From assembly GCA_035582835.1 (NCBI GenBank), contig JAYKAV010002441.1:949252-1013251 (forward strand): a stretch of DNA of 64,000 nucleotides, given 5' to 3'. This stretch comes from Phoebastria nigripes. Lineage: Eukaryota > Chordata > Aves > Procellariiformes > Diomedeidae. A program made the translations under genes and the position numbers. Each line of letters starts with the position of its first letter. Position 1 is the stretch's first letter. This document shows positions 11,217-25,330 of the stretch, in pieces. The notes beneath the pieces are model-generated. The model was not told where the DNA came from, made no database searches, and saw only the letters and a list, made by a program, of their open reading frames with translations.

Positions 11217-12398
11217 TGAACACAGCCAGGAGAGTTTATAATTAACTAAGCCCAAATTATCCCCCTTTTCTCTTCATGGCTTCTTAAAGAATGATTTTCT
11301 GATTAGTGAGAGAAATTAGTCTTTCCGAGAAGCCATTAAAAACAAACTTCAGGGAGAGACAGATGTTTGTAAAGCCTAAATTTTCCTTCTGCTAGACTAT
11401 AGAGGTCTTACATTGTTTTGCCTTTTAAACTTGCTAGTGCTATGGTTTAGTTTTTACAGCTTCTCATTTAGTGTGGAACTGAAGGACATTTCCAGAACAA
11501 CCATATCTGACAGTATCACCATTATTTTCCCAAAGGCATTCATGTGGATGCCATTAAGAGACGCTAATTGGATACTGAAGTTCTGGAGTAACCTAGCTGA
11601 TCTCGGAAAAAGAAAGGGAGGTGGGAGGATGGAATGATTTCTGGTCATCTCCATCCCAGGTCTCATCCTGTCAGCTGCATCAGCTTTACATGTGCCCTTT
11701 GCCAATAGAAGTTACCTTGTTTTTATTCTGTAAAAGTGACCTACCAGATTTTAGGAACACACACATGGCACCTCTTTTTACTACTTCGAAAGAAAGATCA
11801 GCTAAAGTTATTCATACCTTTGAGTCCTCGCAAAGAAGACTGATTTCCTGAGGTTTCATTATTTGTGATTACTAGTAAGGGCTACTTAGATTAACCAAAG
11901 TGAGAGTCAGTTGCCTCTTAGACCACTTACCTAGAATGTTTTGAATGTTAAGTTTAAACACAAATCTATTAAAAAAGAGAAATTAATTTGACTCACTTGA
12001 GACCACCCCTAAGCTCTGTGTCAGCCTTTAACATGAGACAATTCATTTGTTAGAAAGGTGGCTATTAAAAGTGGTCCTTATACAGTGAGAGATCAGTGTA
12101 GAAGCTGCCACTTCCTCAAAAGCACACAACTATGGAGAACACTCAGTAAGCATGAAATCAAATGCTTTAGGTTCAGAAAGTTGTGGTGTTAAAATTTTCA
12201 CCAACTCAGCTTAAACTTTTTTCATCAATTTTAAAGAATTTTCTCCTGTGGTGAGTACTTAAATTCTCATACTATAAAACCCAAACTGAAAACAAACAAA
12301 AAAATATTACAATATGTTAGAGTGTAGAAACGTACATGGAACAGGAGAGTGGGAAAGAACTTTGACCAGCTGATGACCACAATTACACACATTTACCA
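11217..12398. other. Non-coding stretch
   Basis: Unique sequence. Small frames on both strands around 11413-11851 do not resemble known proteins. Confidence 0.5.
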
Positions 12399-12604
12399 CT
12401 AGGAAGAATTAGTATTTTTACATACACTTTTATTTTCTTCTTCCAGCCCTTTTCTCTTTTCCCATACTCTTATTTGATTTTCCTTCGCATAGCCTACACT
12501 GTGGAAAGTAAGTCTGCTCATCTTATATGTCAGACTGATGAACTCCTCACAGGGAATAGCAATCAAGATAGGCAGCACACATAAAACCAGAAAGCACCAG
12601 ATGG
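12399..12604 (-). CDS. Weak candidate terminal exon with one membrane helix
   Basis: After an acceptor-like TGTATTTTGCAG the minus strand is open for 68 codons to TAG. It encodes a hydrophobic helix (IWCFLVLCVLPILIAI) and a polar tail with VWEKRKGLEEENKS. It starts in the same codon phase as the candidate exon at 219-439 and has the same helix-plus-tail layout. I recognise no family. A chance frame is quite possible. Confidence 0.2.
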
Positions 12605-12731
12605 CTGCAAAATACATTGTATTTTACCACTGTTCTTTTTACTTTCTAAAACAGTGGGTTTTATTTGTGTGCAGCTGCATCTATTTCAGTATCTCCTCTC
12701 CTTTCTGATACGCTTTTTCCTTTTTCTATAC

Positions 12732-12995
12732 CACAGAACAATTGAGGTTGGAAGGCACCTCTGCAGATCATCTAGTCAACCCCCCTAACTCAAAGCAGGA
12801 GCAGGAAGAACAGATTGCTCAGGGTCGTGTCCAATTGGGTTTTGAACATCTCCAAGGATGGAGACTCTACAACCTCTCTGGACAACCTGTTCCAGTGTTT
12901 GACCACTCTCCCTGCAAAAAAGGTGTGGGTTTTTTTTCAATATTTAAAAATGAAATTTTCTGTATTTCAGTTTGTGCCTATGATAGAAAAACATT
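12732..12995 (-). mobile_element. CR1 LINE 3' fragment
   Basis: The plus strand reads the reverse complement of a CR1 3' end: GAGGTTGGAAGGCACCTCTG, then ATCATCTAGTCAACCC, AACATCTCCAAGGATGGAGA and CAACCTGTTCCAGTGTTTGA, with a diverged continuation to about 12995. The terminal ATTCTATG repeats are lost. Frames at 12742-13044 and 12815-13036 are by-products of this repeat. Confidence 0.85.
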
Positions 12996-15900
12996 GGTCA
13001 AAGCAGAAATGGGTATATTCCAAATGCAAGAATTAGAATTTTAGTTAGATTAAATAAAAAAAAAGCCACAAAACTTTTCTTCACATAAGTTTGATTGGTT
13101 TGCAGTTACTTAGGCAGAAAAAAGAAAGAGTTAGTTAGCAGGCAGGATTCCACCTTTAACAGGTAGTTAGAAGCAGCTGGTTGAAAAAGCAAATGTTCAG
13201 GTGGACTCTCGGGAATTTGAATTAGAGGTATGTCTCGTGCATGGAGGAAGCATGAGCTTTGAGATGGGAAAAGATTTAGCTCTATCTGTTTGCCTTGTAT
13301 TTTGGGGGATGGTTTTATTTTTATTTGCTTTGTTGCTTTAACTGAGGAAGAAACCACAGTTTAGTTCGCGTTTTCTCTTGTCAGTTCTTAGGTTTTTATA
13401 TTGAGTTTCTGTGATTCCTATATTTTTTGGTTGTCCCCTTTTTCTCCAGCATAGGGAGTAGTTTTTGCTTTCATTTTTTGTTTGGATTGTTTGTTTTTTT
13501 CTTTTCCTTCTCCCCCCCCCTCCCTTATGAATCTTTGGAGAAGTTTTAATAATGTATATTTGAAAGGTAGCTTTCATCAGGTAAAAAAGCTCAAGAGTTT
13601 GAGCTGTTTGTGGGAAGAAAATGTTTTGTTTTGTTTTTCTCAGTACACAGGAGTAGGAGTGGAGTACCATGCTACCCTCCTTTGTCTAGAAAATGAGAAT
13701 TGCATAGGCTAGTGTCCTGCTGCATCTTTGTGGGATGTTGAAACCAGCTAGATAGCAGGTTTGATGGAAGACTGTTTTCTGCAGCTGGTGTGCCTGCAGA
13801 TAACTACTGCTCAACTTCTTCATTCCTCCCAGTCTGTAGGAAAAAAAGATAGTATTAACAGCTTTAAGAGCAAATAGTGATATTAAGGAAAGCTGGTGTC
13901 CCAAAGATCAATGCCACAAGCGTGCACCTCTATGAGGTGTCTGTAGTGTCAGATGAGAGGTGGTTTCCTCCTGCTTCCCCCATTAGAGGAGTCAGTAGGG
14001 TTCTCACCTCTGCTCATTGCCCATTGTCGAAAACTAGTAGAAATGCAGTGTCTTTGAGACTTCTGTCTTTTTGTTGGATAAGTTACAAGGGAGGTTGGAG
14101 AAAGTCAGCTGGATGGATCTGCATAGGTGTATGCGCGTAGTTTGTCAGCCTAGTGCCTTTTCACACTAGAATTTTTCCTAGGACAAAGAAGTACATTTGC
14201 ATGCAGTCTGTCTTCTTGAAAAGGAGATAGGTCTTCATTGTCATAACTATTTTTCCACATAGTCATAACTATCTGCATAAGTATCTTTTTTCCAACTCCT
14301 CCTGTTGCTGAGCTCACAAAAGCAGGAGTTTTATCTCAGTCCACTGCAGTTAGACCTTCCATTCAAACTGGGTGAGGTGCCTATCTCCTCACAGAGTTCT
14401 GCAGAATGGCAAGAGGAACGGGCCTTTCTGACACCGCTTAGGTAGCAAACAGTTTTAGCTCCTAAAATCTCCTTTTTGTGCCCCTTTTCATTTGAGAGCA
14501 CTATGTTTTCTTCCAATTGGGTATTTCTTGTCTCACATGAATGTAGTGGCAAGACTGGTATAAAAGAAGAGGTGTTTTCTTTCTTCAATCCCTGGAGGGG
14601 TTACTTTGCACCTCCTTTACTCCGGGTTCTGTGTATTTCTCATTGAAGTCATGTGTCTGAAAACCTTTTTAAAAAGAAAACTGGAAATGTAGCCGTATTT
14701 TCAGTTTGAGTATTTGGATATCTTGTGTTTTGGCTATCTACCAAGACACCATAGTTTGCATAGCTAGAACTATGCTGATCCTGGTTTTTGTTGAATCCTA
14801 GAAAACGGTGATTGTTACCTACCAACACATTATCTCACATTTATCTAGGCTGTCTGCTTTCTCTGAGACAGGAACAAGCACACCTATGCTATTCTTTAAA
14901 AACTGTTACTTTAACCTGATCTTAAATGATTTTAGCAATACAGGTTCAGTAATTTTCCTGTAGCATTGTTAACAATTATTGCAGTTTCAAGTGACTGGTT
15001 TCTTTTAATGCCTTGAACCTCTTTTAATGCCTTTAGCCTCAAAACTAAAAAACCCTGTTTTTCACTGTGTGAATTGTCCTTCCTTAGGGTAAACACTGTA
15101 TGAGTCTATCGTTATTTTTAAAAAGACTTATCCTAAGGGTAAAACTGATTACAAGTAATCTTGAATGTCTGTGCTAAATAATGTCTGACAGGTTTCCAAA
15201 AACAAGTGAAGGAAGCATATCTTTTGAGTGAGGTAGGGAATAGAAGAAACCTGTTGTCCGTTGTACACCCTTATCTTTAACAATGGCTTTAGTCAGTCTC
15301 CTGACTGGAGTATTTTCATCTGTTATAGGACATTTCAGATAGACAGATTTTGCCTAATATATGCAAATCTCAGTTATTAAAATTACAGTTCTATCGTGAA
15401 AACTTTCAGCAAACAGGCTGTTTTAGGCTCTGCCTAAATTTCATTTGAAATTGTTTAAGTCTGGCCTGCTTTGCATCATTTGATTTTTACTGGTGTTGTG
15501 TTATTAGAAAGTGTGTCGGTGCACAGCCATGAATTCTGTCTGATGAAGGCAACTCTCTGAGTATGTGTGTCAGAATACAACATCCATTTTGAACGTGAAG
15601 TTTTAATTTTCTTTAACTTGCATATAGGACTGAATTTTCAAAGGAGTAGAATACACAGCTCACAGTAAAATTTGATGTCCCTCTGGTCACAGGGAAAATC
15701 CCTTGGATAAATACTTGCCTACTATGTAGCATTTATGTCTGGTGACAAGTACGTTGCAGTTTCCTTAAAGAAACTGATTAAGGTCATACCAAAAAATCAG
15801 GAAGTTAGTGAAAAAAACGTTGCCCAGAGGGGAGAGGTAACACTTTGATTCCTTGTTTGGGAGCAGAAGCCAAAGGCACGTTGTCAGGAGGAGTTAAAGT

Positions 15901-18900
15901 GTTACTTGTCAGCTAGGAGGGCTCTCAGCAAAAGAAGACTGCTCAGAATTTGTGTGGAAGATTGGTAGAGGGGTGCATGAAATTCTTCCCTGCCTCCTAA
16001 ATATGTGCTGGCTGAAGTGAATAGCTATTATTTATTGGAACACTTGAAAAGTGAGAGTGTCAGTTAAAAGAACAACTTTAAGGGATTTTTGTGGTCGTGG
16101 GGAGATGGTTACAAGTTCAAGAGTAGTAACTACATTTTGCCTAGGTAGATATAATTTTGTCATATCACATTATAACTTTCAAATGAGAGAATACCTGCAA
16201 TATCCAAAGATTGCAAATACCTACATGTTTATTTGCATAAACAGAGCACTTTTACAGTCCTAGTACTCTTCTTACCTATTAAAAATGGGATACAATTGTG
16301 CTGAATAAAAGAATCTGATTTCTATTACGGTTACTTGCCAATACATTTGAGAGTTGGCACCATGACATAGAGAGAAAGTACCAGCTTTTACTGGAATGCT
16401 GTTTACAGTTTAATTCCATTCTAATAAACAGTGTAAGTAACAGTCACTGTCAGAAGGTCATTTTATCTATGAGAGAGTTGATTCTTCTTGAAGAAAATAA
16501 TCATTTTAATTGACTTTTTGTTTAGCCAAGAGTGTGGACTCTGCATGGTATACCATGATAAAAANCAGGGCTGGTTTTACTTATTGAAGAGGGGGAAAAA
16601 AGTAAGAAGCTCAAAACACAATAAATCATATTGCACCACAAAACCGTCAAGGTATTATGCGCTTTTTCATTCAGATGAGAACATCAGTTTCCAGTCACAG
16701 AGATAACTGGTGTCAAACTACAAAAGGGTTCTTACTGGAGCATTCAAGTTAAATGATAAAAGTATAGCAGTTCCCTACTTGTTCTCCTGCAAGCTGCAAA
16801 GGTTTTAAGATTTCAGCTGTACAAGTATGTATGTGAAAGGATTTCTACCTAGACATTAGCAGAGACACCCTTAGATGTTACTGTAGCTGGGCAAATGCTG
16901 AAAGAACGTGAAGTAATACATAATGCAGGTATTAACTGAGCACCTGGTTGGTCGCACAGGAAAATGTTTTTTGCTTCTCCCACTGATCTGCCTTTGTCCT
17001 TCTTTCTGAACTACTTCAGGGGTCAGATGTGTGACTTTTCTTCCTTGGGCTTAATTCCTAGGTTCTGCATGATGTGGTAGACATGAACTGATTTTGCCGT
17101 GCACCTTCTTTTTATTGCAAACAGATGCTGTCTCTGAACTCTAGGCATTCAGCTTCTTAAAATTCTGGTATGCCGGTTCAACCAAGCACTGTTTTTCCTC
17201 CAGATTTGTAAATTATTCACCAAGAAAACAAGAGTGACCAAAATTATTTTGTGAAGTGCCATCAACTTCAGTAAACTGGCTGAATGAGAAGTGAAGAATG
17301 TGTGTGGAGATGGTAGCACTCAACTGAACGGTTGTGCAAAAACAGGGCTGTTTCAGTTTTGTGGATGTGCTTGCAAGAGATCTATGTTCTAACAAAAAAG
17401 CTGGAAGATGGGGTAGGGAGAGTCCGTGTTGATGAATCCTCTTTTTCTCCCTATAGCATTTAACTCAAAGGGTAGGGTACATGGCTAAACCACAAAAGAT
17501 ACAGAACTGAAAGATCAGTTAATTTCACCCTCTTATTTGTCCACAGACTTGCTCAATTCAACGTAAAAAAAATTAATACCTTCTGAAGGTTTTCCAATCT
17601 TTCTATGCTTCTAGAATCTTAGAAAGTATACAGTTGCAGAAACAGAAATGCTCTGTGCTGGTATTTCCATCAGAAATGATCTGGGGAATTTTCAGGTCCC
17701 TGGAAATTTAAAAAATATTTTCATTTCAAATAGGAACAAAATCATATCCAGAAATAAGACAGTTCCTGTAGAAGGGTATTTCTGAGATTTAGTGGACTTC
17801 TCTCTTACAGAATTCAGGTGAGACAAAAGCTAAAATGAAAATATATTCAATGAAGATAAATTAAACCCTACATTACTTTGGTTTAATATTTTTTGGATGG
17901 GCAGAATTGTTTGCCCACGTTAAGTAACAAATTGGTATATTCAGAAAATCTGGACAGATGCATTGCTAGATGTATGTGATAAAATGCACAAGGCAGATAA
18001 GCGGATGATGTCATAATGATAATTTCAACAAGTGACATCAGAATTTGAGTAATAATGAAAACTCTTTTGTCTTTTCACTCTTGATATTTCTTCCTTCAGA
18101 TCAGGCTGGGCTGTACCTTTAAGCTCTCCTGATGTTCCCTTTACCTGCTCTCAATACTTTGGGAAACTTGGAGTTCTGGGCTGTCAAAACCCTTGGAAAA
18201 TATCTGGAAAAACAAAAAGAAGAAAATAGTGAATAGAATCAGTGGCACTAAATAAATAGCATTCAGCTATTTCTTTCATGATTCTAAAGCTGTAACATTA
18301 TGGTGTCTTGAGTCACAAAAATACATTAGCTTCAGCTTTTTCTCCAGGATTGTAATGAAATGTTGCTTCGGTGAGACCAAAGTCATTCATAACTGATGTT
18401 TTCTTTCCGTTTCTCCCCCGCTATGGCAAGACGTATAGTAGAATGAGGTCTAAGAAGAAGGATCACATTATGTGAAGTGCATGTAAATAATCTCCCTCAC
18501 AGATAAATGGTGGAGACAGTGTGGTGCTTTGCTGACAGGCTACACTTTAAGCTTTCAACATTTTTCCAGAAAAATACTGTGTGTTTGGATGGAGCGTGAA
18601 TATATCTAGATTTTGGTTTGAGCTGTTGTGTTTTCGCCCCCTTTACTTTTGCTAGGTACACCTTCTTCTTACATATGACAACTTGAAAAGTATCGTTTAA
18701 TTAATCACTTGTTGCTTGCATACTGTCAGTCTTCTTTGACCTAGAACTGCACTCCTAAATCAAGTTTACACAAGTTGGATGAAACTCTAAAATAGCTTTA
18801 GAGTAAAAATAGCTGTAGCATTGCAAAGGCATAATTTTTTTTTCAAGATTGGCATAAATTTGCCAATCTGATGGAATTTTCTTCTGCGTTCTTCCTGTAC

Positions 18901-19603
18901 TAAGATTAACAGTCCTAGTAGCTAGATTACAATGCAGATTATATTGTCAGAAATAATTTTGACTTTTTTTATAAAGAACCAATGTAATTACTATTTATTT
19001 TCTGTTGTGCTCTTAGAGAACACTACAGAGACACAGTCCCTTAGGAATACTGTACACAGCTTCCCCAAGATTAAAATTTGGATAGCAAAGAAAAACTACT
19101 ATTTCAAAACAAAGTAGTTTGTAAACATTTGAGAAAGTCACAACTTCCGCTAGAAATAATATTCTACAATTGAGCAGTTAAATTATATTTCATTATATAA
19201 GAGGCTGCATATATGCTCTCAACTGCATATATTTTTTAAAAAGTAAGCTTGGTTAAAAATCTCTGCCATAAATAAAGGATGTATTTTGCACAAGATACTG
19301 CCTTTGGGTTTGGGAAAGTTTATAAAACAAACTGGGAACTGGGATATGGGGTACAGTTTTGCTGACAATTACTAGTGGACCTTCAATGCAAATGAGTTCA
19401 GTGAATCGGGGCTTTGCCAAGCTCCACTGATTATTATGTGGCCATTGTCACCATTCCTCAGTATGTGTGATATCCCCCTCCCGCTCTCCCAGGCTCGGCA
19501 AGGCCTGAATTCAGGGCGTTGTTTGACGAGGACCTATGCCAGCCCACTGAATAATTACTAGGTAAATAATTATGAAATTTGGTTTTCCTGAAGCATTAGG
19601 AGC
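12996..19603. other. Long non-coding stretch
   Basis: 6.6 kb of unique AT-rich DNA with a short pyrimidine tract near 13494-13525. Small frames show no domain or splice context that I can support. This could be intronic or intergenic. Confidence 0.5.
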
Positions 19604-20187
19604 TGTCGTGGTTTAACCCTGGCAGCACCTAAACACCACGCAGCTGCTCGCTCACCCCCCCACTCCAGTGGGATGGGGGGAAGAATCGGGAGGGCATGAG
19701 TAGAAAAACTCTCGGGTTGAGATAAAAACAGTTTAATAATTGAAATAAAACAAAGTAGAACAGTAATAATAACAGTGATAACAACAACAACAATAGAATA
19801 TACAAAACAGGCGATGCACAATGCAACTGCTCACCACCCGCCGAGCTGACGCGTTGCCGAGCCGACGCGTGCCCGAAAAACGCGCGAGCCCGTCCTGGAA
19901 CCCAGAGCCCCCCCACACCCTTAGTTTTTATACTGAGCATGACGTCACATGGTATGGAATACCCCATTGGCCAGCTGGGTCAACCGCCCCGGCTATGCTC
20001 CCCCCGCCAGCTTCCCATGCACCTGGCAGGGCATGGGAGGCCGAAAAGTGCCCGGTGCAAGCACCACCCAGCAGCACCCAAAACATCAATGGGCCATCAA
20101 CGCTCCTGTTATACCAAACCCAAAACACAGCGCACCCCCCCAGCTACTGGGAAGAAAGTTAACTCTGTCCCAGCCGGAACCAGGACA
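19604..20187 (-). mobile_element. Solo LTR copy D
   Basis: On the minus strand it runs from TGTCCTGGTTCCGGCTGGG to GGTTAAACCACGACA. It is flanked by an exact 5-bp duplication GGAGC (19599-19603 and 20188-20192). Beta 5' module with 3' module I, including an ATT/GTT-type simple repeat near 19763-19800. It is CpG-rich, which suggests a fairly recent insertion or low methylation decay. No internal retroviral sequence. Confidence 0.93.
19926..19947 (-). promoter_or_regulatory. CRE plus TATA core of LTR D
   Basis: Perfect TGACGTCA at 19940-19947 with TATAAAA (minus strand) at 19926-19932. The spacing is close to that in copies B and F. Confidence 0.55.
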
Positions 20188-23100
20188 GGAGCAAACTACA
20201 TTCAGGATACTCCATTTGGCAGAAATTCCACCTAAGCAATTGTGAAACAATTGTTTAAAGACTGAATTTAAAGCCCAGGTACTAATTTCTTTCTTTCAGG
20301 GACCATTGCTGACTGGCATACAAGCAATACATTGTTGTGAGCAGATTAACACTCCTCAGATGTCCTCATCATGTTAACTGCCTGTGTCTGCAATCCTTCC
20401 CTGCATGAACTTGGAAGAAAAGCCTCTTCCTTTTATAGCTTCTCTCCTAGCTTTGTGGGTTAGCCATCTCGCTCTAGTAAAAACCTGAGACTGGCTTTGA
20501 TAAGCGTGACTCTAATGATCACTGTAAAACAACTGGTGAGTGGTGAATCAAGATCACAGGAGATCTGTGTAGAGGGAGATCAAGNAGATCACAGCAGTCA
20601 GTTGCAGCAGGGCTTTTTTTTTTTTCCCCTCTTTTTTTTTTTGTAGCTAACTGTGTATCTCCTCCCTTGAGAACCAATAGCAAGAACTTAGTGGTTCAGA
20701 TTTAAAGTCTATTCCTCTGTATTAAGCAAGATGATAATGGTGAAAAAAGTATCACTTTCATCCCTCAAAAAATTATTTGACTGCAGGAAGTATGCAGACC
20801 ATCTTAATTTAATATTTTAAATATGTCCTTTCCAGTTTCTCAAGCCAATGTGAGTATTCTTAGCTAAAAAGCTGGCTGAATAATTTTAAGTTTTTCAGTA
20901 ATACTAACTACAGATTTTTTCCTCCTGTTCAGAATCTGTAATTTTTGTTCTGGAGAGGCCTTACGTTGTCTTCTCTTTTAAAGATTGACAGAAAAGATTT
21001 TATATCTTTGGCAGACTATCATTCATGACCTCATTATTTATGCAGTTTTTAATAAAGCAATTAGAAGGTCAAATAGCAGTGATAGTGTAGTTTCTATTAG
21101 CTTGAACTGAGCAGGATAGAGAAGCCATGAAAATGAAGAACATTTATTTTTAAATTTAATATGTCCACCTAGCTGAACATGTTCCTCCATCTGTGGCCCT
21201 TTGCATAAAGTATGTTCATAAATGACAAGTTAATTCACAAAAACAGATAAAGAGTTTACAAAAAAAAGCAAATTGCTCTTGTCTGAGTCTCTCATTGTGT
21301 CCTGAGAAGTTCAAATTAATGAATTTGCACTGTAAATGAGTTAAAGTAAATGAATGACATGATATTTCTCACCCTTGTCTGGTGGAAGAGACGAAGAATG
21401 CAATGTTTCTCCTTTTTCTAAAGGAATATTTTAACTTTCCTGTCTGTAGTTCTTGGCTACTTATACCTTCTTTGGAAAAAATAAGGCAGCTTTCCTCACA
21501 TCAGAGATAACAGGGGCTGCTTGAAGGAATAATTGCTTTTGTTCTTCCTCATCAGGAGCCTGTTTCCCAGAGTAAAGAAGGTACTAGAAGTTTATGTGCT
21601 TCCTGTCGTGCAGGAATTGCTCTGATTAATAGCCTTAAGCCAGCTTTCCTAAGAGATGCTGACATCTGGTATGCCTCTTGTTATCCAGCTCCCTGTCACG
21701 AGCTTTTGCAGGGCAGGGTTTTTGCTCTGTTTCTCACTAATGATGATTTCAGAATAGGCTTGAGAAAAGAACCTTTTAGGATGGCTAGATGGCCNGAAGT
21801 GAGGGCTCACGGCACCTGAGAGCTCTCCATGTTGTTTTTGCATGAGTCTTTTACATGCAAGAGCCTGTAATGACTTCCTAGGACTACAATGGATTGCCAA
21901 AAGTTGGATAAATTGTGGTCATGTGACATGAAAGCTTTACTGATTTCTGATGCATGTCTTTACAGTGCTTTAATTCAAAGTCTTCTTCAATCACTGTTGC
22001 ATACACTGGGGAATATACATTATTATTGTTTCAGACCCTACTAACTATTAGATGCGCTGCCCAAATATGCTGCAATTTTACTGAATAAGGCTGACTGAGT
22101 CTGAGCTTTATTAAGTCAGTGGTCTGGTGTTTGTTGTAAAAACAAATTAATTTCTACGTGGGCTTCCCCATTGTATAAAACAGAAAAAAAGGAAGGGAGT
22201 TTGCTTAGAAACAGCACTGTGTTAAGATTTAGCTGAGAGGTGATTCTGGTTTTACAAGTTTTAGAAATGAATTGGGATTAGGAGGAATTGAAACAATCTT
22301 AAAACTGCATAAAGCATACATTTGATGCCACAATTACTTAGCTTATTTTTATACATCATGATATATGAGGCACGACAACCTTCTACCCTGTTCATTAATG
22401 ACAAACAGTTCTGACATAGCTGTATGATAAACATACACAGAGCTTAGGCAGAATACAGCCTGACAGGATTAAAACAAAAGTCCTGTGAGTAGTAGGCACA
22501 AAGTGATGAAAATTAGAATCTATTATTTAAAAAACTTTTTCTTTCCCTACCCATCGTTTTCATTGATGAGTATTTGAAATTAGGGGTTCTGTATTTTTGC
22601 TGCTGAATACAAGCACAATATGAAGCTCAGGTTCTCCAAGCAGCTGGGAGTCCCACCAGATAGACCCTCTCCACTTCGCATTTCCAGAACCGGGAGGAAC
22701 AGCAACTCCCTCACACCCAGCAGGAGAAAGAACTCAACAGCAGTACTGGTAAAATAAGCATTCCCCATCTTAAGAAGGGGTTGCAAAAGAGGTTACAAAA
22801 TAGCAGGGAACAACTGTGACCAGCAGTCAGACAGCAAATGCCCCTTTCTGCATCTTTCAGTTACCTCAATGCTGCCTATGCTGCCTCAGGGGTAAAAGCA
22901 GCAAGTACGCGGGCAAAAGATTCGTAATCTGTTTTGGTTTTTCTGGTTTTTTTTGTTTTTTTTTTTTTTTTTTTAGTGAACATAATGCTTGCCGGAAGCA
23001 CAGAGGCCATTATTGCTATTTTATTCCCCAGCGTTCAGAAATTTTTTGAGATTGCTTTGGTGCTTGGTGTCCAAGCAGGGAGGGGACATCCAGGACTAGG

Positions 23101-24379
23101 AGTTTCCTTCAATTGATAGGGAGGAACCCTGTTTTACATCAGCACACGAGTTAATGATTTAGCAACCCATTTATCTAGCTTCCCGATTTTGGTGCCCCAA
23201 GGCAGACTGTGTGAATCCACTTTCTGCTCCATTGTTTTGCACTGCTCTGACAGATTAGTGATTCGAGTTTCACTGCATATCATTAAATGAGCTGTGATGT
23301 GGGCAGCAGGTGAGTTTGACTTTTGAGTATAATCTTACAACAGCACTTGTAGAAATAGCATTTGCGGAAACCAGCTTTTAGGGAGTATAACCCAGAAGGA
23401 TCGTTATGACTACCATTTGCTGTAAAAGATGTTCACATTTTGCTGTTTTAATGAATTAGTTGGCTGAGAACTTCTTTTGCTATTCAGTTTTCCTCATAAT
23501 CTTTATCTTGATCTGGAAATAAAGTATCGTATTATTACAATGGTTACTATTAGGTTATTTGGTTTGTACTTTAAAATACAGGAAGACAAGAAAAGTGTGG
23601 AAGAGTGACTAAGAAAGGGAAAATAGACTAAACAGATAAATGTGCAAAATTGGTTTTAATGGGACTAGTCACCAAAGCCTTGATGTGAGACATTCCCCTG
23701 GGCTGGGGGAAACTATGTTAAACAGTGAAAAAAATTTCTTTATGGCTTTAAAACAGCTTTTCATCCAACCAGAGATGTGGCTCTGCATATGTGCTGGGAG
23801 CCACAAGGGAATGAGGGCCCAGTCTGCACTGAGATAAGCTGACCTAGGAGTTCTAATAACAGGCTTATAAAATAGACTACTAGCTTCCTGACAGAAGGAA
23901 TAGCAAAGTAGCTGTTGTTTCACAAACTGTAATTATTTCTCTTGATTGCTGCTGGAGCACTGCAGCAAGGGACTGATTTACAGGCTATGACCAGCCTGTG
24001 CTTATTTTCCCAGTCATGTAGGGGACTTCTGTGTCAATTGGTCTCTGAGTACATTGTCAGCTTCTACTTTTCCAACTAATGATTAGTTAAACATCATTAA
24101 CAAGGAGGGCAAAGCCATGAGACAAGATGCCTCTCATGTTCCAGAATAAAGCTAATTATCCAAGCAGTTCGAGAGAAAAAAAAAAACAAACCCCACAAAA
24201 AAACAACCAACCTCTCTTTTTGCTACAAGTCAAACTATCAAAGAAATGGAAATGATAAAGCTGGGAGCCTTTCAAAAAATTATTAGTCTGGTCTGCTGCC
24301 TCCAGGCAGGATCAACTATGCAGTTGTCATACAATAGCAGAGGCTATTTGTAAAACATGCCCTTTAAACCCTTCACTTG
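20188..24379. other. Non-coding stretch with T-rich tracts
   Basis: Unique sequence with poly-T runs near 20612-20642 and 22944-22977. A cluster of TAAT-core sites lies at 24077-24163. No coding signal is supported. Confidence 0.5.
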
Positions 24380-25330
24380 ATGCAGTTTTCACTGCAAGGG
24401 TTCATCTTTGTCTTTTGGCAGACTCTTCCAATGCTTCTCTTTCCTTCTGGTTAGAAAGATTTTCTTAAAGTCTTGACTAAAATCATGACGCAGTTTAAGA
24501 TAATTGCTTACTATCCACAACTCTGGAGCAACTTTTCCATGCTTTAAGATTGTTATCCTGTTCTCTCTTCTCTAGACTACATGACCCTGAATTTTTCCAT
24601 TTTTATGTAATAAGTACCTTTCCTAGGTCTTCCCTTTTTTTTTTTTTCCCCCCCTTCTCTCCTTTCTGGACTCAGAAGGCTTCAAGGTATAGTTTTTTCT
24701 GCTTTGGGTATGACACTCTTGTTTGTGTCACCCACTATGTCACTTCGTTGTTTTGGAGCAGCAGGTTGCTGATGCACCCTCAGACCAATTAAGTCTGTTG
24801 CTCAATCCCTTTTTATAGAACTATTGACTAGTCAATAATTCCCTAAATGAATTTATGCAGTTGATTATCTCTACCCACACAAAGAACTTTACCCTTCTCC
24901 TTATCAAACTGTTTCTTTTGTATTCAGCACTGTTTTGTCCAAACTAATCAGAAGCTTTTTGAATTGTTCATCTTATTTTCTGATGTTACTGAGACTTTCT
25001 AGCTTAGTGCCTCCCGCAAATTTAATATGGGTCCATAGTCTGAGTCACTAATGCAAATATTGAATGAGAAAGTTCTGTGGAATTTCACTTGATAGATTGT
25101 TTCACTGATATATGAAGACTGAGTGCATTTTTTCCTCCAGTTTTGCATTCATCTAACCCTCTTTTTTGTCCCCCAACTTGCTTACTATTCTGCTCTGTAG
25201 GACAAGATCCTTGCTCAATTCAAGAAAGATTGCAGTGATTGCTCCTTTCCTAACAGGAAATACATTACATTAATTACTGTTGTCATTAATACAAGATCAA
25301 ATTACATATCTCAAAAATTCATGCAATACA
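24380..25330 (-). mobile_element. Ancient CR1-type LINE relic
   Basis: The plus strand follows, with heavy divergence, the reverse complement of the CR1 ORF2 C-terminal half. Landmarks in order are GGTTAGAAAGATTTTCTTAA, ATGCTTTAAGATTGTTATCC, CTCTTCTCTAGACTA, CTCCTTTCTGGACT, ATGCAGTTGATTAT, TTTTTGAATTG, and a stretch matching the region just before the FADD box (CCTCCCGCAAATTT ... AATGCAAATATTGAAT). All reading frames are destroyed. It resembles old CR1 families shared with turtles and crocodilians more than the young avian copy at 48685-50232. The right boundary is approximate. Confidence 0.7.
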
